The notes under the pieces: model-generated
Seen by the model: only the letters and a program-made list of their open reading frames with translations
Told to the model about the DNA's origin: nothing
Databases searched by the model: none
Part shown: positions 7,046 through 10,183 of the stretch, one piece after another
Position numbering within the stretch: position 1 is the first letter of the stretch
Layout of the letters: each line of letters begins with the position of its first letter
Assembly (NCBI GenBank): GCA_035500775.1
Contig: DATJWY010000050.1
Span: forward strand, 1-10,183
Direction: 5' to 3'
Source of the DNA: DATJWY01 sp035500775
GTDB lineage: Bacteria > Pseudomonadota > Alphaproteobacteria > Acetobacterales > Acetobacteraceae
DNA: 10,183 nt
Translations under genes and position numbers: made by a program

Positions 7046-7123
7046 GGCCCTACACCTACCCCAACCATTCTCTTTCTTCTTCTCTGTGTTTAAGGGGAGC
7101 GCATCGAGCTTGGGCGAACCGAC

Positions 7124-8155
7124 ATGACCGCGAAGAAATTGCTGCGTGTGCTGGCGGGCGAAGCGGTGTGGCCGCCGCCGGTGTGGCTGATGCGCCAGGC
7201 CGGGCGGTATCTCCCGGAATACCGGGCCCTGCGGGAGGAATCGGGCGGTTTCATCGCCCGGTGCACGAACCCGGATCTCGCCACCGAGATCACGCTCCAG
7301 CCGATCCGCCGCTACGGCATGGACGCGGCCATCCTGTTCAGCGACATCCTGATGCTGCCCTGGGCCATGGGGCATGGGCTGGACTTCGTGGAAGGCGAAG
7401 GCCCGGTGCTGCCGAAGCTGCGCGACGCGGCGGCGCTGAACCGGCTCTCCCTCGATCGCGTGCCGGAGATGACGGCGCCGATCATCGAGACCGTTCGCCG
7501 GGTGCGGGCGACGTTGCCGGAGAGCTGCGCCCTGATCGGCTTCGCCGGCAGCCCGTTCACCGTTGCCTGCTACATGGTCGAGGGCGGCGGATCGCGCGAT
7601 TTCGCCGCGACCCGCCTGCTCTCCTACGCCGAGCCCGTGCTGTTCGACCGGCTGATCGACCTGCTGGTGGAGGCCACGATCGGCTATCTCTCCGCCCAGG
7701 TCGCGGCCGGCGCCGAGACGGTGATGCTGTTCGACACCTGGGCCGGCCTGTTGCCCCCGGCGGAATTCGTCCGGCACGTGGTGGAGCCTACAAAGCGGAT
7801 CGTCGCGGCCATCAAGCGCCTGCATCCGGGCCTGCCGGTGATCGGCTTCCCGCGCCTGGCCGGCACGCAGCTCGGGGCCTATGCCGGGCAGACCGGGGTC
7901 GATGCCGTCGGCCTCGACACGGCGGCCGATCCGGTCGTGGCCGCGTCATTGGTGCCGGAGCACGTCGCCCTGCAGGGCAATCTCGATCCTCTGGCCGTCG
8001 TCGCCGGCGGGGAGGCGCTGGAGCAGCAGGCGACGGCGATCGCGACCGCGTTCCGTGGCCGGCCGCACATCTTCAACCTCGGGCACGGCATCCTGCCGCA
8101 GACCCCGACCGAGAACGTGGCCGCGTTGATCGAGCGGCTGCGGAGTCTTCCTTAA
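7124..8155 (+). CDS. hemE: Uroporphyrinogen III decarboxylase
   Basis: Removes four carboxyl groups from uroporphyrinogen III to give coproporphyrinogen III in heme (and, if present, bacteriochlorophyll) synthesis; cytoplasmic homodimer. The 343-residue product is full length. Signature 1, PVWLMRQAGRYLPEYR, is at 19-34 with R24 and R28 (human R37 and R41). FSDIL at 72-76 carries D74 (human D86). Signature 2, GFAGSPFTVACYMVEG, is at 139-154 with Y150 (human Y164). NLGHGILP at 318-325 carries H321 (human H339). The ATG at 7124 gives the usual N terminus; its ribosome site is weak (GGGCGA close by, AAGGGGAG farther off at 7092-7099). The gene starts directly beside the candidate origin, and a repeat separates it from hemH. 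Confidence 0.97.
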   Translation: MTAKKLLRVLAGEAVWPPPVWLMRQAGRYLPEYRALREESGGFIARCTNPDLATEITLQPIRRYGMDAAILFSDILMLPWAMGHGLDFVEGEGPVLPKLRDAAALNRLSLDRVPEMTAPIIETVRRVRATLPESCALIGFAGSPFTVACYMVEGGGSRDFAATRLLSYAEPVLFDRLIDLLVEATIGYLSAQVAAGAETVMLFDTWAGLLPPAEFVRHVVEPTKRIVAAIKRLHPGLPVIGFPRLAGTQLGAYAGQTGVDAVGLDTAADPVVAASLVPEHVALQGNLDPLAVVAGGEALEQQATAIATAFRGRPHIFNLGHGILPQTPTENVAALIERLRSLP

Positions 8156-8169
8156 CGCTCATATTAAGC

Positions 8170-8292
8170 AAGGCGAGGGGCTCTGCCCCTCGACCCCGCC
8201 AAAGGCTTAGCCTTTGGAATCCATTACTTAAAGTATTGGGGGTCTGGGGCCTCAAGGCCCCAGCGAGGTCGAGGGGCAGAGCCCCTCGCCTT
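8170..8292. repeat. Composite palindromic extragenic repeat, copy 3, with perfect 26-bp inverted ends
   Basis: The most complete copy. Its ends, 8170-8195 and 8267-8292, are perfect inverted repeats of 26 bp, and each is itself a hairpin around CGAGGGGCTCTGCCCCTCG. Between them lie a perfect 8-bp hairpin with TTA loop (8199-8217), a TTACTTAAAGTA segment (8223-8234), and GGGGCCTCAAGGCCCC (8246-8261). The 123-bp unit fills most of the gap between hemE and hemH. No target-site duplication is obvious: flanks are TTAAGC on the left and CCGCCG on the right. Confidence 0.9.
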
Positions 8293-8313
8293 CCGCCGTC
8301 ACCGGAGTTGCGC

Positions 8314-9363
8314 GTGAAGCTCGCGATCGTTCTGTTCAATCTCGGCGGTCCGGACAGTCCCGAGGCTATCCGCCCCTTCCTGCTGAACCTGTTCCGCGAC
8401 CCGGCGATCCTGCGGGTGCCACCCTTCGTCCGGCCCTTCCTCGCCCGCATCATCGCCCGCGCGCGGGCGAAGCCCGCGACGGAGAACTACGCGTTGCTCG
8501 GCGGCCGCTCGCCGTTGCTGGAGCTGACGGAGCGGCAGGCCCGGGCGCTGGAGGCGGCGCTGCCGGAGATCGAGGCGCGCTGCTTCATCGCCATGCGCTA
8601 CTGGCACCCGTTCAGCCTGGAAGCGGCGCGGGCGGTGCGCGACTGGAATCCGGACGAGATCCTGCTGTTGCCGCTCTACCCGCATTTCTCCACCACCACG
8701 ACCGGCAGCTCGCTGACCGCCTGGCGCGACGCCGCGGCGCGGGCCGGCCTTGCCCGTCCGGTGACGACGCTCTGCTGCTGGCACGAGGATGGCGGCTATG
8801 TCGCCGCCAGCACCGCGCTGCTGCGGCGGACGCTGGCGGAGGCGCGGGCGGCGCTGCCGGCCGGCACCGGCCTCAGGGTACTGTTTTCCGCGCATGGCCT
8901 GCCGGAAGCGATCGTGCAGGCGGGCGATCCCTATCAGTTCCAGATCGAGCGCACCGTCGGGGCCATGGTGGCGGCGCTCGGCGAACCTGGTCTCGACCAC
9001 GTGATCTGCTACCAGTCGCGCGCGACGCCGCAGAAATGGCTGGAGCCGAGCACCGAGCAGGAAATCGAGCGGGCGGCGCATGACAAGGTGGCGGTCGTGG
9101 TGGTGCCGGTCGCCTTCGTCTCGGAACATTCGGAAACATTGGTGGAATTGGACGTGGAATACCGCCAACTCGCGGACAGGCTTGGGGTGCCCGGCTATTT
9201 CAGGGTGCCCGCGCAGAATGACGATCCGGGTTTTATTGGTGCGCTGGCCGATCTCGTGCGCCGGGCGCGGGCGCATGGGCCGGGCCTCGTGAGCTTCGCC
9301 GGCGGGGCCACCTGCCCCGCGCGGCATCGCGACTGCCCCTTCGTGCGGAGCGGCCGCGCATGA
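8314..9363 (+). CDS. hemH: Ferrochelatase
   Basis: Inserts ferrous iron into protoporphyrin IX, the last step of protoheme synthesis. Full-length 349-residue protein. It starts KLAIVLFNLGGPDSP; LPLYPHFSTTTTGSS is at 119-133, FSAHGLPE at 191-198 with catalytic H194, and SEHSETLVELD at 270-280 with E274. The start is GTG at 8314: GGAG (8304-8307) lies 6 nt upstream and similarity begins at once, whereas the same frame runs open through the repeat and through hemE without family similarity. An in-frame TTG at 8308 is a minor alternative. Cys334 and Cys341 (CPARHRDC) plus Cys154/155 fall where some bacterial and animal ferrochelatases bind a 2Fe-2S cluster, but one C-terminal ligand seems missing. 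The stop overlaps the next gene by ATGA. Confidence 0.96.
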   Translation: MKLAIVLFNLGGPDSPEAIRPFLLNLFRDPAILRVPPFVRPFLARIIARARAKPATENYALLGGRSPLLELTERQARALEAALPEIEARCFIAMRYWHPFSLEAARAVRDWNPDEILLLPLYPHFSTTTTGSSLTAWRDAAARAGLARPVTTLCCWHEDGGYVAASTALLRRTLAEARAALPAGTGLRVLFSAHGLPEAIVQAGDPYQFQIERTVGAMVAALGEPGLDHVICYQSRATPQKWLEPSTEQEIERAAHDKVAVVVVPVAFVSEHSETLVELDVEYRQLADRLGVPGYFRVPAQNDDPGFIGALADLVRRARAHGPGLVSFAGGATCPARHRDCPFVRSGRA

Positions 9364-10043
9364 TCCCCTCACCGCTCAGGCTCGTGATCTTCGATTGCGA
9401 TGGTGTGTTGATCGACAGCGAGGGGCCGGCGAGCCGGGTCATCTCGCGCACCTTGCAAGAGGTCGGCTGGACGCTGACGCCGGAGGCCGCGCGGGCACGG
9501 TTCGAGGGCAAACGGCTTTCCGATGTCCGCGACGCGGTGGAAGCGACGACCGGCCGCGTTCTGCCGCCGAACTGGGTGGAGGCGTTGCAGGCGGCGCTGG
9601 TCGCGGAACTGACCGCCGGGGTCGCGCTGATCGAGGGCGCCGAGGCGGCGTTGCGGGCGGCGCGGGACCTCGGGCTGCCGTTCCGCATAGCCTCCAATTC
9701 GTCGCATGCGGAGCTGGCCGCGAAATTCGCGGTGACCGGGATCGCCGATCTGGTGGCCGGGCGGGTGCACAGCGCCGGGGATGTCGGCGTCGGCAAGCCC
9801 GACCCGGCCCTGTTCCTGGCCACCGCGGCGGCCGAGGGCGTGCCGCCGGAGACCTGCCTGGTGATCGAGGATTCACGCCCCGGCGTGATGGCCGCGCGGG
9901 CCGCCGGCATGCCCTGCCTGGGCTACACGCCGCACGGCGACGGTGCAGCCTTGCGCGCCCTAGGCGCGTTGCCCCTGTGCTCCCTCACCGAGCTGCCCGA
10001 TCTGTTCCGGCTCCACGCAACGAAAGGGTTTCCAAAGGGCTAA
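9360..10043 (+). CDS. HAD-superfamily phosphatase (beta-phosphoglucomutase/Gph-like subgroup)
   Basis: Predicted Mg-dependent phosphohydrolase; substrate not determinable from sequence. The 227-residue protein shows all four HAD motifs: DCDGVLIDSE at 12-21 (nucleophile D12, acid/base D14), ASNSS at 111-115 (motif II S112), GKPDP at 145-149 (K146), and IEDS at 169-172 (E170, D171). The stretch of about 15-90 is a helical C1 cap as in beta-phosphoglucomutase, phosphoglycolate phosphatase and the 6-phosphogluconate phosphatase YieH. Its ATG overlaps the hemH stop by 4 bp, so translation is probably coupled, but that does not prove a role in heme synthesis. The final codons (about 221-227, TKGFPKG) look repeat-derived, since the DNA resembles the inverted CCTTTGG unit of the neighbouring repeats. 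Confidence 0.9.
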   Translation: MIPSPLRLVIFDCDGVLIDSEGPASRVISRTLQEVGWTLTPEAARARFEGKRLSDVRDAVEATTGRVLPPNWVEALQAALVAELTAGVALIEGAEAALRAARDLGLPFRIASNSSHAELAAKFAVTGIADLVAGRVHSAGDVGVGKPDPALFLATAAAEGVPPETCLVIEDSRPGVMAARAAGMPCLGYTPHGDGAALRALGALPLCSLTELPDLFRLHATKGFPKG

Positions 10044-10183
10044 TACCAACCGTCTTAAAAGTTGACCCATCGCTTTGCAGGGGCTCTGCCCCTGCACCCC
10101 GCTGGGGGCAGCGCCCCCAGACCCACACAAGTTTTGAGAAATCAAACGGATGGTGGTCTGTGGCCTCAAGGCCCCAGCGGGAT
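10019..10183. repeat. Composite palindromic extragenic repeat, copy 4 (right end cut by window)
   Basis: It begins within the HAD gene at GGGTTTCCAAAGGGC, then a unique stretch. The hairpin GCAGGGGCTCTGCCCCTGC follows (10077-10095), then a second perfect hairpin CTGGGGGC-AGC-GCCCCCAG (10102-10120). GTTTTGAGAAATCAAAC follows at 10131-10147, and GGCCTCAAGGCC (10162-10173) corresponds to the GGGGCCTCAAGGCCCC unit of copies 1 and 3. Order and orientation match copy 3, so a right arm is expected just beyond the window. No gene is seen after 10043. Confidence 0.75.

Larger units (their letters stand above)
6814..7123. other. Candidate chromosomal replication origin (oriC) and divergent promoter region
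   Basis: This 310-bp gap contains no plausible gene. It holds a perfect DnaA box TTATCCACA (7037-7045), a one-mismatch box TCATCCACA on the minus strand (6994-7002), and weaker boxes at 6878-6886 and, in tandem, 6819-6836. CCCCGTTATCC at 7032-7042 recurs inverted at 6822-6832, so the region is framed by an 11-bp inverted pair. Four GANTC sites fall within 6874-6951. A pyrimidine-rich, lower-GC tract (about 7065-7093) could be the unwinding element. Known: in Caulobacter and Rickettsia the origin sits beside hemE, next to the gene first called RP001. The short GC-rich gap and few strong boxes leave room for it being only a DnaA-regulated divergent promoter. Confidence 0.7.

Noticed and set aside
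6814..7068. N-terminal extension of the PPDK regulatory protein
   Set aside because: It would run through the DnaA-box region, has no family similarity, and family alignment starts at MTEHRINLHL.
6814..7123. CtrA binding sites (TTAA-N7-TTAA) in the candidate origin
   Set aside because: Only one TTAA half-site (7090-7093) is present; no paired site.
8170..8292. Insertion sequence remnant with a coding part
   Set aside because: 123 bp with inverted ends but no open frame resembling a transposase; kept as a non-coding repeat.
7168..9363. Very long plus-strand open frame running through hemE, the repeat and hemH
   Set aside because: Only the part from 8314 has family similarity (ferrochelatase). 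The upstream part is low-complexity Arg/Gly/Pro translation of hemE in another frame, followed by repeat translation.

Overview
The window reads as a chromosomal segment of a high-GC alphaproteobacterium, most likely in or near the Acetobacteraceae (Rhodospirillales). The reasons are the GC-rich codon use, the alphaproteobacterial protein types, the pairing of a pyruvate,phosphate dikinase (PPDK) regulatory-protein gene with hemE, and the palindromic extragenic repeats with CTCTGCCCC-type hairpins that I associate with that family. The taxonomic call is inference; no rRNA is present.

Layout. 1-113 is a partial repeat copy. On the minus strand, in transcription order from right to left, lie a UbiH/COQ6-type flavin hydroxylase (3653-2439), a UPF0114/YqhA-type membrane protein (2325-1783), serine acetyltransferase CysE (1646-810) and a UdgX-type uracil-DNA binding protein (741-49) whose last codons lie inside the repeat. 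A 288-bp divergent region carries a good sigma-54-like promoter facing right, followed by the PII gene glnK and the ammonium channel gene amtB, which ends at a strong hairpin/T-run terminator. A second repeat cluster (5781-5947) separates amtB from the convergent PPDK regulatory-protein gene (6813-5953). After a 310-bp divergent gap come hemE, a third repeat copy (8170-8292), hemH, and a HAD phosphatase gene overlapping hemH by 4 bp. The window ends in a fourth repeat copy.

How the parts work together. glnK-amtB is the usual nitrogen-sensing pair: PII gates the ammonium channel. hemE and hemH act at the branch-point entry and the last step of protoheme synthesis. CysE makes O-acetylserine for cysteine, and its C-terminal isoleucine suggests it docks to cysteine synthase. 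The flavin hydroxylase belongs to ubiquinone synthesis.

The most interesting non-coding signal is the 6814-7123 gap. It lies between a PPDK-regulator gene and hemE, the place where the Caulobacter and Rickettsia chromosome origins sit. It holds one perfect DnaA box, one single-mismatch box, three weaker boxes and four GANTC sites, so it is a good candidate oriC. The second is the repeat family. Its hairpin arms change in a compensatory way between copies, one copy has perfect 26-bp inverted ends, and two protein tails are encoded by repeat DNA. I found no CRISPR, transposase, phage gene, tRNA or rRNA, and no gene cluster that looks like an undescribed multi-gene system.
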